Position numbers and translations under genes: made by a program
Notes under the pieces: generated by a model
Seen by the model: the letters and a program-made list of their open reading frames with translations, nothing else
Told to the model about the DNA's origin: nothing
The model's database searches: none
Part shown: piece after piece, positions 1 through 11,611 of the stretch
Position numbering within the stretch: position 1 is the stretch's first letter
Layout of the letters: every line of letters begins with the position of its first letter
NCBI RefSeq assembly: GCF_036030735.1
Contig: NZ_CP107928.1
Coordinates: forward strand, 3,162,001 to 3,226,000
Reading direction: 5' to 3'
From: Streptomyces sp. NBC_00425
Lineage (GTDB): Bacteria > Actinomycetota > Actinomycetes > Streptomycetales > Streptomycetaceae
Length of the DNA: 64,000 nt

Positions 1-479
1 TCGCCGCGCACGTACAGGTCGACGACCTCCACCTCGAAGTCGTACACCTTGCCCTGCTCGATGAGGAACTCGACGTTGCCCGCCGCCTTGTGGCCGAAGC
101 GGAAGTTCGGTCCCTCGACGACCGCCTTGGCGTGCAGCCTGTCGACCAGCACCTTCACGACGAAATCAGCAGGTGAGAGCTTCGAGAACTCGGTGGTGAA
201 CGGCAGGATGAGAAGCGCGTCGACCCCCAGGTCGGCCATCAGCTCGGCACGGCGGTGGTGCGGGGCGAGCAGGGGCGGGTGGCTGCCGGGACGGACGACC
301 TCGCTGGGGTGCGGGTCGAAGGTGACGACGACGGCCGGAACGCCCAGCTCGCGGGCCCGGTCCACGGCGTGCCGGATGATCAGCTGGTGTCCCCGGTGGA
401 CACCGTCGTAGGAGCCGATGGTGACGACGCTGCGTCCCCAGTCCTCGGGGATGTCTGCCAAGCCACGCCAGCGCTGCAC
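1..479 (-). CDS. ribF: Bifunctional riboflavin kinase / FAD synthetase, 5' part (truncated by window edge)
   Basis: The enzyme phosphorylates riboflavin to FMN and adenylylates FMN to FAD in the cytoplasm. Only about the first 159 residues lie in the window. Seen: a GTG start giving MQRWRGLADIPEDWGRS, then the nucleotidyltransferase motif TIGSYDGVHRGH and the family blocks VTFDPHPSEVV, LPFTTEFSKLSP and VVEGPNFRFGHKAAG, all typical of the N-terminal FAD synthetase domain. The C-terminal riboflavin kinase domain falls outside the window. Translation was done by hand from the reverse complement. The gene is first in a conserved actinobacterial order in which truB, rbfA and infB lie upstream on the same strand, with the large protein at 646-4821 in between. 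Confidence 0.93.
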   Translation of the reverse strand, partial: MQRWRGLADIPEDWGRSVVTIGSYDGVHRGHQLIIRHAVDRARELGVPAVVVTFDPHPSEVVRPGSHPPLLAPHHRRAELMADLGVDALLILPFTTEFSKLSPADFVVKVLVDRLHAKAVVEGPNFRFGHKAAGNVEFLIEQGKVYDFEVEVVDLYVRG

Positions 480-645
480 TGTGACCGCTCCTCGAACCCT
501 TGTCCGTGTCTGCTCTTGCCTCTTACGCAGGACTAAGGGTGCCATGCCGGGTGCTTCCGGCCCGCATCGGCATGGAGGCTGTGACCCGGCCCACGTGAGA
601 CGGCCCACGTGAGCGGGCTCCACGGCCGGCCGGCGCACCGCGGCG

Positions 646-3600
646 TCACACCGTCACCCGCGGTCCCGCCCCACTCGCCGCCGCACCTGCCGCCTCGATC
701 CCTGCCCCTGCCCCTGCCCCTGCCCCTGCTCCGGCTCCGGCTCCTGCTCCGGCTCCGGCCGCGGCCGCGGCCCCGGCCAGGTTCTCCACGGTGCGGCGGG
801 CGCTCGGGCCGACCACGGCGGCCCACTCCCCCGGCGCCTGAGTGAGCCACTGCACCACCTGCGCGGCGAAACCCGGCACATGCCGGCCCAGGTCGACGAG
901 ACCGCGGTCGAAGCAGGTCGCGCCCTCCGGGGTGCGGACCAGGAGGCGGCCGGTGCGGTGGACGAGGTCGCGCAGGTCGTCGCCGCCACGGCCCGCGGCC
1001 GCGTACAGGACGGCGGCCAGGACGGCGGGCGCCTGCTCGCGGGCGAGGAGATGTTCCAGGAGTTCGTCCCGCAACGGGCGGGAGTCGGGCCCGCCGGGGG
1101 CGGCCAGCACCCCGGCCAGCGCGGCTCGGACCGGTTCCGGGCTCCCGGCGGCCAGCAGGTCCGTGACCAGCGGGATGAGCAGGGCGCGAGCGTCGGGCCC
1201 GTGATCGAGACGCCGGTCGACGTACGCGGCCACATGTCCTGCGCACTCCGGCCGGCGTTCGGCGGCCTCCTGGACCAGGACGGCGATCCGGCGGGCCGGA
1301 GCGGGTGGGACGGTGACCTCGGCGAGCGTCCACAGGATCCTGCCCGCGTCGGCGCGGTCGGCGCCGAGCAGCCGCGCCCGGAACGTGTCCAGCACCGGCT
1401 CGGGGTCGGTGGACAGGGCGGGCAGCAGCGCACCCGGCGGGAGGTACGGGTCGTCGCCCGCCGCGAACCGCTCCAGGGCCCGCGGCAGGTAGCCGGGCCG
1501 GGTCTCCGGGTCGCGGACGAGAAGCGCGAGCGCACCGCCGTGCAGGGCGCCGTCGCCGGGACGGGCGAGCAGGGCGAGGGCGGCGTGGCGCAGCAGTCGG
1601 CGGTCCGCCTCCGTGCCGACGTGCGGCGCGACGCGCAGGGCATGCGCGAGCGCCGCGACCCGACGGACCGGACGCTCGTCGTGCGCCCAGCGGTCGACGG
1701 CCCGGCACAGCGCGGCCGGCTCCTCCTCGGCCAGCACGGCGAGCAGTTCGGCGGCACGGTGGTGGGCGCAGTCGACGAGCACCTCGACGAGGTCGCCGAG
1801 GGCCCGGCGCCGATGGGTGTGCAGCAGGGCCTGCGCTGCCGTCGCCACCGTGGCGTGCGGGGTCGCGGGCAGCGGCCGCTCGTCGTCGAACCAGTGGGTG
1901 AGGTGCGGCTGCACGGTGACCGGGTCGGCCGCGAGGAGACCGGCCACGACGTCCAGGTAGCGGGGCGCGTCCGCGTCGTGGGGGGCGCCGTCGGCGAGGA
2001 CGAGACGGCGCAGGAGGTCGAGTCGGGCGTCGCAGGGCAGGGCCAGTTCCGTCCAGAATCCGGGGCCGAAGTCCGCGAAGGGGGCGCCGCTGTCGGCGGC
2101 GCCGGAGCCGATACGGTCCGCCAGCAGGCGCAGGACGCCCGTGTACGGCGTCGCGTCCGGCACGCGCAGCAGGGTTCGGGCGAGCAGCCGGGCGGCCCAC
2201 CAGGAGCCGGGGTCGGCCTCCAGGGAGTGGATCAGCTCCCGCAGTCGCGCGGCGAGCCGGTGAGGGCCCTGGTGCCGGCCCAGGAGCAGCAGGGCCTCGA
2301 TCACGGGGCCGATGCGGTGATGCGGCACGGGCAGCGGGCGGTCGCCGGCCGGCGCGTCGGGACGGTGGCGGTGGCCGCCGGACGCGTCGGAGCGGTGGAC
2401 CAGGGCGCGCAACGCCTCGTCCAGATCGAGGTGGAGGCCCTGGAGCCAGTCGGCGAGTTCCTCGTGGGCGAAGCGGTAGCCGCTGCCCGCGGGCACGAGG
2501 AGGCCCTCGGCGAGGACGGCGGACGCCCAGCCGCTGCCGCCGAGCCGGGCGGGCGCCGGTCCCCAGGGGAACACCGCCTCGAACGAGGCCCGGTCCAGCT
2601 GGCCCTGTCCCGGTCCCAGGCTGCGGCGGGCGGCCTCGTGGACCTGTCCGGAGACCTTCGCCGCGAGACGGCGCACGGCTGCGCCGCGCAGTCCGCTGTC
2701 GACGGCGATGCGGACGGCGATGCGCAGGCACATCAGGTCGAGATGGGCGGCGAAGACGTCGTCCCGGTCGACGGGGGTCCGGTCCAGGGGGGTCCGGTCG
2801 CCGGGGGCCCGGTCCGCGGGGCCGGGCAGTGCGGCCCGGACCTCGGAGAGGAGGCGGAGGGTGAGGGGGTGACGGCCGTCGGGGGCCGCGAGCGCGGTCT
2901 CGGGGACGGCGTAGCGGGCGCGTGCCTCGCGCGCCTCCTCGGGGGTCAGGTCGCCGAGGCGGACGCAGGGCGGGAGGGGGTCCGACGCAGCCGCGGTCCC
3001 GTACAGCGTCTTCGGCGGGAACTGCGCGCCCGCCCGCTCCCAGTACTCCGCCCGGCACGCGACCACCAGTCGGGCGCCCGTCTCCCGCAGCCAGTCGGCG
3101 GTGCCCTCGGTCCAGTCGGCGAGCCGGTGGGCGAGAACCGGGGACATCTCCTCGGGTCCGTCGAGGAGCAGCAGCAGGGGGCGGCCGGCGGCGCGGGCGA
3201 GGCGGGCCAGCCGCTCGGGGGTGACGTCGGCGGGACCGGCACCGCCCGGCGCGCCGGAGGCACCTGCCGGGGCCGCCGTATCCGGGGGTCCCGCGGCACC
3301 CGAGGGGCCCGCCATCCCTGGTGTCTGCGAGGTCGCCGGCGGGTGCGACGAGTCGGGGAAGGCCGCCTGCGGCGTGCTCCGCCCCGCGGCCACGATGCGC
3401 GCCGCCCGGGCCAGGGTGCGGCGGACCGCGTCGGCCAGGGAATCGTCCTCGGCCCGCAGGTCGGCGCCGCGCAGCCACAGGGTGGGCGCCTGGTCGGACG
3501 CCTGGTGGCGGCGGGCGGCGAGCGCCGCGAGTTCCGTCGTACGGCCGCTGCCCGGTGCGCCGACGAGACCGAGAACGGCTGCCGGACTCACCGCGAAGGC

Positions 3601-4821
3601 CGCGAACTCCCGTGCGGGGTGCGCGCGTTCGACGGGGGCCGTCGCGGCGGGACGTGAACCGCCGGCGATGCCTCCGAGGCAGCCCGACAGCGCCCCGGGC
3701 GGGCCGTCCGAAGCGACGGAGGTGGCCGTCAGTTCCAGGACGCCCGCAAGATTGAGGTCCGCGCCGTAGGCGGGCACGGTCGCCGCGTTGCGGGCGAGCA
3801 GTTCGGCCAGGGGCCCGGCGACCGCAGGCGGAACAGCCTGCGGATGGTCCTCCCCGGGCGGCGGACAGCCGCCCGGAACCCCGGTCGACGGCGCGTGGAG
3901 CGACCCGGCGACCGCAGCCCCGCGCACGTCCGCGCACGGATACGCGAAACCCGACCCGAACCCGATCCCGTACCCATGGCCGGTCTCCCCCGACCGCGCG
4001 GCCGTGCCGGCGCCCGTCGTCACACCGCCCGCAGCGCCGCCTCCGCCGCCCCGACCCGTACCTCGCGCCGGACCGACTCCGTCCGCGACCGCCGGCCCGG
4101 TGGCGCCGGCCGGGCCCGCCTCGGCCGCCTCGCCCGCCGGGGCGTCACCGGGCGGCGACGGAGGTGAGGGACGCAGAGCGACGGCGAAGCCCGTGTCGCG
4201 GGGGCCGGAGCGCAGTGCCGTGCCGAGGACGGCGACGACCGCGCCGGTGGCGGCGTCGAGGACCGGCCCTCCGGCCGCGCCGCCGCCGAGCCGCAGTGCG
4301 TCCCGGCCCGCCGTGCCGATCGCCAGCTCGAGGGCCCCGTCGAGCAGGTGGAGACGGTCCGTGGCCGTGTACGTCACGGACGCCTCGGCCAGCACCCGCG
4401 CCTCGCGCCAGCAGCCGGCGGCCAGCCGGACGTACCGGCCGGGCTCGACGCCCTGCCGGACGGTCACCGGCAACGGCTCCGCGCCGAGGCCTTCGGTGCG
4501 GACGAGCGCCAGGTCGAGCTCGGGCAGCGGGGTGACCGCGTCGGCGCTCACGACGCAGCTGCGGTCGCCCGCGGCGTACACCACGAGCCGGGAGAGGCCG
4601 TCGACGGTCTCGTGGCTGGTGAGCACGGTGCCGTGGTGGTCTGCGACGAAGCCGGCCCCGCGCGGCCGGCCGGCCAGGTCGCGGATGCGGACCAGGGAGG
4701 CGTCGGCGCCGAGGGGGACGCCCGGAGCGTCGTCGGCGGCGCCGCGAGAATCCGTCCGGCCGTCCCGCGACGTGCCCCGCAGGGAGTCGTGCCGCGGTGT
4801 CCGCGGGCCCCGTCCCGCCAT
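646..4821 (-). CDS. Large trypsin-like / NTPase fusion protein with degenerate active sites (function unknown)
   Basis: About 1391 residues. Numbering here is from an in-frame GTG five codons further upstream (4836). I prefer the ATG at 4821 because GGGAGGT sits six bases before it, whereas that sequence overlaps the GTG. Residues 45-222 look like a trypsin-fold protease: LVRIRDLAGRPRGAGFVADH, a His near 75, DLALV with Asp near 108, and GGAAGGPVLD where GNSGGP is expected, so the catalytic Ser is Ala (about 188). A Gly/Pro/Ala linker follows. A P-loop-like GAPGSGRTT (426-434, Arg in place of Lys) and Walker B-like LLLLLDGPEEM (554-564) suggest an NTPase. The remaining half is helical and Leu/Ala/Arg-rich, possibly HEAT-like. 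The C-terminus is an Ala-Gly dipeptide run. Large proteins at this place next to ribF are familiar in streptomycetes, but I know no function. Confidence 0.8.
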   Translation of the reverse strand: MAGRGPRTPRHDSLRGTSRDGRTDSRGAADDAPGVPLGADASLVRIRDLAGRPRGAGFVADHHGTVLTSHETVDGLSRLVVYAAGDRSCVVSADAVTPLPELDLALVRTEGLGAEPLPVTVRQGVEPGRYVRLAAGCWREARVLAEASVTYTATDRLHLLDGALELAIGTAGRDALRLGGGAAGGPVLDAATGAVVAVLGTALRSGPRDTGFAVALRPSPPSPPGDAPAGEAAEAGPAGATGPAVADGVGPARGTGRGGGGGAAGGVTTGAGTAARSGETGHGYGIGFGSGFAYPCADVRGAAVAGSLHAPSTGVPGGCPPPGEDHPQAVPPAVAGPLAELLARNAATVPAYGADLNLAGVLELTATSVASDGPPGALSGCLGGIAGGSRPAATAPVERAHPAREFAAFAVSPAAVLGLVGAPGSGRTTELAALAARRHQASDQAPTLWLRGADLRAEDDSLADAVRRTLARAARIVAAGRSTPQAAFPDSSHPPATSQTPGMAGPSGAAGPPDTAAPAGASGAPGGAGPADVTPERLARLARAAGRPLLLLLDGPEEMSPVLAHRLADWTEGTADWLRETGARLVVACRAEYWERAGAQFPPKTLYGTAAASDPLPPCVRLGDLTPEEAREARARYAVPETALAAPDGRHPLTLRLLSEVRAALPGPADRAPGDRTPLDRTPVDRDDVFAAHLDLMCLRIAVRIAVDSGLRGAAVRRLAAKVSGQVHEAARRSLGPGQGQLDRASFEAVFPWGPAPARLGGSGWASAVLAEGLLVPAGSGYRFAHEELADWLQGLHLDLDEALRALVHRSDASGGHRHRPDAPAGDRPLPVPHHRIGPVIEALLLLGRHQGPHRLAARLRELIHSLEADPGSWWAARLLARTLLRVPDATPYTGVLRLLADRIGSGAADSGAPFADFGPGFWTELALPCDARLDLLRRLVLADGAPHDADAPRYLDVVAGLLAADPVTVQPHLTHWFDDERPLPATPHATVATAAQALLHTHRRRALGDLVEVLVDCAHHRAAELLAVLAEEEPAALCRAVDRWAHDERPVRRVAALAHALRVAPHVGTEADRRLLRHAALALLARPGDGALHGGALALLVRDPETRPGYLPRALERFAAGDDPYLPPGALLPALSTDPEPVLDTFRARLLGADRADAGRILWTLAEVTVPPAPARRIAVLVQEAAERRPECAGHVAAYVDRRLDHGPDARALLIPLVTDLLAAGSPEPVRAALAGVLAAPGGPDSRPLRDELLEHLLAREQAPAVLAAVLYAAAGRGGDDLRDLVHRTGRLLVRTPEGATCFDRGLVDLGRHVPGFAAQVVQWLTQAPGEWAAVVGPSARRTVENLAGAAAAAGAGAGAGAGAGAGAGAGAGIEAAGAAASGAGPRVTV
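701..778. repeat. Hexanucleotide tandem repeat inside the C-terminal coding end of the ribF-adjacent protein
   Basis: About thirteen consecutive six-base units of the forms CCTGCC, CCGGCT, CCTGCT and GCGGCC run from 701 to 778. The first four are identical CCTGCC. Read on the minus strand they encode an alternating Ala-Gly tract close to the stop codon. Units of six bases keep the frame when copies are gained or lost. Confidence 0.9.
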
Positions 4822-5004
4822 CGCCGTACCTCCCACCGCGCCCGCGTGTCCTCAGGACGACGGTAGGCGCGAATGATCAGTGGGACGGATCGCAGGGCGA
4901 AAGCGCCCCCCTGCACTCCCTCGGTTCACTCCGAGCGCCTGCCCGGACGGGTGAATGAACACCCGGCGCCGGACACAGCCTAGGGGTGGGGGAATCGAGG
5001 GGGA

Positions 5005-5045
5005 CCGTGGAGCGGCGCAGCACCCCGTGTTTCGCCGCTCCACGG
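5005..5045 (-). terminator. Hairpin terminator downstream of truB
   Basis: A perfect 13-bp inverted repeat (5005-5017 and 5033-5045, arm CCGTGGAGCGGCG) encloses a 15-base loop just past the truB stop codon. There is no U tract, as is usual for streptomycete terminators. It separates the truB operon from the large gene at 646-4821. Confidence 0.7.
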
Positions 5046-5067
5046 GCAGACCGGAAGGAAGACCGGC

Positions 5068-5973
5068 TCAGCCGAGCACGGCAAGGCTCTTCGCCTTGCC
5101 CTTCTGCTCCTCCACCAGGGCCAGGAAACGGCCCTCGGGGTCGAACACGGCGACCGCGCCCGCGCCCGCGTACTCGTCGGGCATCTCCAGGCGTACGCCG
5201 TTCATGAGCAGCCGGGCGCGCCGTGCGTCCACGTTCCAGCGGGGGAACGCGGCGGCCGCCGCGTCGGCGATCGGCAGCACGCTCAGCTCCTGCTGCAGCT
5301 GGTCGAGCGTCTTCGCCGCGTCCAGCTTGTAGGGGCCGACGCGGGTGCGGCGCAGGGCGGTGAGGTGGCCCCCGACTCCGACGTCCGCGCCCAGGTCCCG
5401 GGCGAGGGCGCGGATGTAGGTGCCGGAGGAGCAGACGACCGACACCACCAGGTCCGTCACCGGGGTGCCGTCCTCGGCGACGGCGTCGCGGACGTCGTAC
5501 ACCGAGAAGGCGGAGACGGTGACCGGGCGGGCCGGGATCTCGAATTCCTCGCCGTCCCGGGCGCGCTTGTAGGAGCGCACCCCGTTGATCTTGATGGCGC
5601 TGACCTTGGACGGCACCTGCATGATGTCGCCGCTCAGCTTGGCGATGCCCGCGTCGATCGCGTCCCGGGTGACCTTCGAGGCGTCCGTGGACCCCGTGAT
5701 CTCGCCCTCCGCGTCGTCCGTCAGGGTCGTCTGGCCGAGCCGGATCGTGCCCAGGTACTCCTTCTCGGTCAGCGCGAGGTGCCCGAGGAGCTTCGTCGCC
5801 TTCTCGACGCCGAGGACGAGGACTCCCGTCGCCATCGGGTCGAGCGTGCCGGCGTGGCCGACGCGGCGGGTCCGGGCGATCCCCCGCATCTTGGCCACGA
5901 CGTCGTGCGAGGTGAAGCCCGACGGCTTGTCGACGATGACAAGGCCGTCGGGCGTGTTCTGCTTGCCGTTCAT
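5068..5973 (-). CDS. truB: tRNA pseudouridine(55) synthase TruB
   Basis: It isomerises U55 to pseudouridine in the T loop of tRNAs. Seen: 301 residues, the family opening GLVIVDKPSGFTSHDVVAKM and the catalytic block GHAGTLDPMATGVLVLG with the catalytic Asp near 45. ALTEKEYLGTIRLGQTTLTDDAEG and SGTYIRALARDLG follow, and a PUA-like tail ends the protein. The ATG shares one base with the TGA of rbfA (TGATG), so the two are probably translationally coupled. It is the last gene of the rimP-nusA-infB-rbfA group, followed by a strong hairpin. Confidence 0.97.
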   Translation of the reverse strand: MNGKQNTPDGLVIVDKPSGFTSHDVVAKMRGIARTRRVGHAGTLDPMATGVLVLGVEKATKLLGHLALTEKEYLGTIRLGQTTLTDDAEGEITGSTDASKVTRDAIDAGIAKLSGDIMQVPSKVSAIKINGVRSYKRARDGEEFEIPARPVTVSAFSVYDVRDAVAEDGTPVTDLVVSVVCSSGTYIRALARDLGADVGVGGHLTALRRTRVGPYKLDAAKTLDQLQQELSVLPIADAAAAAFPRWNVDARRARLLMNGVRLEMPDEYAGAGAVAVFDPEGRFLALVEEQKGKAKSLAVLG

Positions 5974-6422
5974 CAGGCGGAGTCGTCCGTCTCGTCCTCG
6001 TCGCCGGGCTTCCGGTACGGGTCCGCCTCGCCGGCGTACCCGGCGCCCGCGGACACCTCGCGGACCTTCTCGTCGGCGGCGCGCGCCCTGTCGAGGAGGT
6101 CGTCGATGGTGCGGGCGTTGTCCGGCAGGGCATCGGCGACGAAGGCCAGCGTCGGCGTGAACTTCACGCCGGCCGCGCGGCCCACCTCGGAGCGCAGGAC
6201 GCCCTTGGCGCTCTCCAGGCCGGCCGCCGCGGCCGCCCGCTCCTCGTCGTCCCCGTACACGGTGTAGAAGACGGTCGCCTCCCTGAGGTCACCCGTGACG
6301 CGGGTGTCCGTGATGGTGACGTGGGAGCCGAGCCGCGGGTCCTTGATCCCGCGCTGCAGCTTCTGGGCCACCACCTGCTGGATGAGGTCCGCCAGCCTCT
6401 TGGCGCGCGCGTTGTCGGCCAC
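5973..6422 (-). CDS. rbfA: 30S ribosome-binding factor RbfA
   Basis: A KH-fold protein that binds the 30S subunit during late 16S rRNA maturation and cold adaptation. Seen: 149 residues opening with NARAKRLADLIQQVVAQKLQ, then IKDPRLGSHVTITDTRVTGD, the diagnostic RbfA core. It ends in an acidic, probably disordered tail (DEDETDD). The stop codon overlaps the truB start by one base. Upstream lies the YlxP-like gene, and the order infB - ylxP - rbfA - truB matches the conserved bacterial arrangement. Confidence 0.97.
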   Translation of the reverse strand: MADNARAKRLADLIQQVVAQKLQRGIKDPRLGSHVTITDTRVTGDLREATVFYTVYGDDEERAAAAAGLESAKGVLRSEVGRAAGVKFTPTLAFVADALPDNARTIDDLLDRARAADEKVREVSAGAGYAGEADPYRKPGDEDETDDSA

Positions 6423-6474
6423 TGGTCCGTCTCCCGTTCTTTCCTTGTTGCGTTCTTCACGTGGTCGGTCGGTG

Positions 6475-6783
6475 TCAGTCGTCCTCGCCGTGGAAGCGGC
6501 GTCTGACCGACAGCAGCTCCACTTCGGGACGGGCGGCCACCAGCCGTTCGCACCGGTCCAGGACGTCGGTCAGGTGCTCCGCGTCACCGGAGACCACGGC
6601 GAGGCCGATCTCGGCCCTGCGATGGAGGTTCTGATTGTCCACCTCGGCCGCGCTCACCGCGTACTTGCGCTGGAGCTCGGCGACGATCGGACGGATGACG
6701 GAGCGCTTCTCCTTCAGCGAGTGCACGTCGCCGAGGAGGAGGTCGAAGGACAGTGTCCCCACGTACATGTGTAACCGGTTCAC
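6475..6783 (-). CDS. DUF503 family protein (YlxP-like)
   Basis: About 102 residues from the GTG at 6783, or 97 from an ATG at 6768. Neither has a strong ribosome-binding site, and MYVGTLSFDLLLGDVHSLKEKRS is where similarity to the family starts, so the shorter form is quite possible. Seen: SLKEKRSVIRPIVAELQRKY and an alternating beta/alpha pattern of a small ferredoxin-like fold. The family sits between infB and rbfA in many Gram-positive bacteria and is thought to be linked to ribosome assembly. The position supports that link but no activity can be read from the sequence. Confidence 0.88.
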   Translation of the reverse strand: MNRLHMYVGTLSFDLLLGDVHSLKEKRSVIRPIVAELQRKYAVSAAEVDNQNLHRRAEIGLAVVSGDAEHLTDVLDRCERLVAARPEVELLSVRRRFHGEDD

Positions 6784-6901
6784 CCGCCGGTACGGGATCG
6801 ACGGCCCTGCCGCCAGGGGGCAGGGACATCAAGAACGGTACAGCGTTCACGGCCGTGACTCGACGGGGTTTCGCCCGCTCACACGTGCGCCGGACGCCGC
6901 A

Positions 6902-6934
6902 CCGGCCGGCGGGGAACGATCCCCCGCCGGCCGG
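6902..6934 (-). terminator. Hairpin downstream of infB
   Basis: A perfect 13-bp GC-rich inverted repeat (6902-6914 and 6922-6934, arm CCGGCCGGCGGGG) with a seven-base loop lies directly past the infB stop codon. It could end transcription or attenuate read-through into the YlxP-like gene, rbfA and truB. Confidence 0.65.
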
Positions 6935-6950
6935 CGCGCACCACGGGTGG

Positions 6951-10076
<3,126 letters not shown>

Positions 10077-10089
10077 TTCGCTCCTTTTA

Positions 10090-10109
10090 GGTCCGGGTGT
10101 GTCCGGACC
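10090..10109 (-). promoter_or_regulatory. Leader hairpin next to the infB ribosome-binding site
   Basis: The perfect 7-bp inverted repeat GGTCCGG/CCGGACC (10090-10096 and 10103-10109) with a six-base loop ends two bases before the AAAGGAG sequence of infB. In the mRNA the hairpin abuts the Shine-Dalgarno region and could modulate initiation. Confidence 0.45.
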
Positions 10110-10126
10110 GTCGCTACTTCATGGGC

Positions 10127-10159
10127 GTACTCATCGCGTGCTCATCGAGTGCTCATCGC
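10127..10159. repeat. Three tandem 11-bp repeats in the ylxR-infB spacer
   Basis: Units GTACTCATCGC, GTGCTCATCGA and GTGCTCATCGC follow each other without gaps in the 147-base spacer between ylxR and infB. No protein is encoded here. The period of about one helical turn would suit protein binding on one DNA face, but nothing else supports that. Confidence 0.85.
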
Positions 10160-10223
10160 AATCTCGACCTACTTCCAACTCGCGGGGTACCAGAGCCGCA
10201 CGGAGGTTCCGTGCGACGCCTTC

Positions 10224-10520
10224 TTACGGTGTTGCCTGCTCGGCAACGGTCGTCTGCTCGACGTACTGGCGCAACACCTTTGTGTCGAGCGCTCCCGGGG
10301 CTCGCAACGCCCTCGTGAACGCCCGCCGGCGTACCGCCTGATCGAGACAGAACGGGGCGGGATGCAGATACGCACCCCGGCCGGGCAGCGTACCGCGTGG
10401 ATCGGGGACGCATGCGTCCTTGATCGCCACGATGCGCAGCAGCTCCGTCTTGGCCGCTCGCTCCCGGCACCCCACACAGGTGCGTTCAGGGCATGCTCCG
10501 GCGTGCGTCCGGCCAGACAC
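10224..10520 (-). CDS. ylxR: YlxR family RNA-binding protein (DUF448)
   Basis: A small basic protein encoded between nusA and infB in most bacteria. The family binds RNA, and in Gram-positives it has been linked to RNase P (RnpM) and to nucleoid or transcription control. Seen: 98 residues with ERTCVGCRERAAKTELLRIV, GTLPGRGAYLHPAPFCLDQAVRR and a final basic helix, matching the YlxR fold. The two Cys of CVGC and the GRGAYLHP block are the family hallmarks. It follows nusA after about 100 bases and precedes infB after 147 bases that contain repeats. Confidence 0.94.
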   Translation of the reverse strand: MSGRTHAGACPERTCVGCRERAAKTELLRIVAIKDACVPDPRGTLPGRGAYLHPAPFCLDQAVRRRAFTRALRAPGALDTKVLRQYVEQTTVAEQATP

Positions 10521-10622
10521 AGCTAAGTCTACCTCCCCGCGCCGACCTCACCCCTTCGGGGCCGCAGTCGAACGCTTGCCGCACAGAACTCTGACGTGAT
10601 CTCAGCCCACTCAGGCCGAGAT

Positions 10623-11609
10623 CTATTCCTCAGCCTGTTCGGTGTCCGGACGGATGTCGATCCGCCAGCCGGTCAGACGGGCGGCGAGACGGGCGTTCTG
10701 CCCTTCCTTGCCGATCGCCAGGGACAGCTGGTAGTCCGGCACGGTCACGCGCGCGGAACGGGCCCCGAGGTCCACGACCTCCACCTTGGAGACACGGGCC
10801 GGGGACAGGGCGTTCGCCACCATCTCGGCCGGGTCGTCCGACCAGTCCACGATGTCGATCTTCTCGCCGTTGAGCTCGCCCATGACGTTGCGCACCCGGC
10901 CGCCCATGGGGCCGATGCAGGCGCCCTTGGCGTTCAGGCCCGAACGGGTGGACCTGACGGCGATCTTCGTGCGGTGACCGGCCTCGCGGGCGATGGCGGC
11001 GATCTCGACGGACCCGTCGGCGATCTCCGGCACCTCCAGCGCGAAGAGCTTCTTCACCAGGTTGGGGTGCGTCCGGGAGAGGGTCACGGACGGGCCGCGC
11101 ACGCCCTTCGCCACCCGGACGACATAGGACCGCAGTCGCAGGCCGTGCGGGTACGTCTCGCCGGGCACCTGCTCCTGCACCGGCAGGATGGCCTCCAGCT
11201 TGCCGATGTCCACGAGCACGTTCTTCGGGTCGCGGCCCTGCTGGACCACGCCGGTGACGATGTCGCCCTCACGGCCGGCGTACTCGCCGAGCGTCGCGTC
11301 GTCCTCGGCGTCGCGCAGGCGCTGCAGGATGACCTGCTTGGCCGTGGTGGCGGCGATACGGCCGAAGTCGGACGGGGTGTCGTCGAACGTGCGGGGCTCC
11401 TGCCCCTCCTCGAGGTCCTCGGGGTCCTCCTTCGCCCACACGGTCACGTGCCCCGATTGCCGGTCGAGCTCCACGCGCGCGTGACGGCGGCTTCCCTCGG
11501 TGCGGTGGTAGGCGATGAGGAGGGCCGACTCGATCGCCTCGACCAGCAGGTCGAAGGAGATCTCCTTCTCCCGCACCAAGCCCCGCAGGGCGCTCATGTC
11601 GATGTCCAC
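10623..11609 (-). CDS. nusA: Transcription termination/antitermination factor NusA
   Basis: It binds RNA polymerase and nascent RNA, and acts in pausing, termination and rRNA antitermination. Seen: 328 residues; an N-terminal domain ([32 protein letters not shown]), an S1 domain around 110-180 ([22 protein letters not shown]), then two KH domains with [28 protein letters not shown] and [24 protein letters not shown]. It lacks the C-terminal acidic repeats of the Escherichia coli protein, which is normal in Actinobacteria. The start lies two bases past the rimP stop, so the two are cotranscribed. Confidence 0.98.
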   Translation of the reverse strand: MDIDMSALRGLVREKEISFDLLVEAIESALLIAYHRTEGSRRHARVELDRQSGHVTVWAKEDPEDLEEGQEPRTFDDTPSDFGRIAATTAKQVILQRLRDAEDDATLGEYAGREGDIVTGVVQQGRDPKNVLVDIGKLEAILPVQEQVPGETYPHGLRLRSYVVRVAKGVRGPSVTLSRTHPNLVKKLFALEVPEIADGSVEIAAIAREAGHRTKIAVRSTRSGLNAKGACIGPMGGRVRNVMGELNGEKIDIVDWSDDPAEMVANALSPARVSKVEVVDLGARSARVTVPDYQLSLAIGKEGQNARLAARLTGWRIDIRPDTEQAEE

Positions 11610-11611
11610 GG

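Noticed and set aside
533..3937. 1134-residue open frame on the minus strand and a 925-residue one on the plus strand (880-3657) over the ribF-adjacent gene
   Set aside because: Arg/Pro/Ala-rich or Gly/Val/Gln-rich translations without any domain; artefacts of very GC-rich DNA opposite the frame that carries the protease-like and P-loop motifs.
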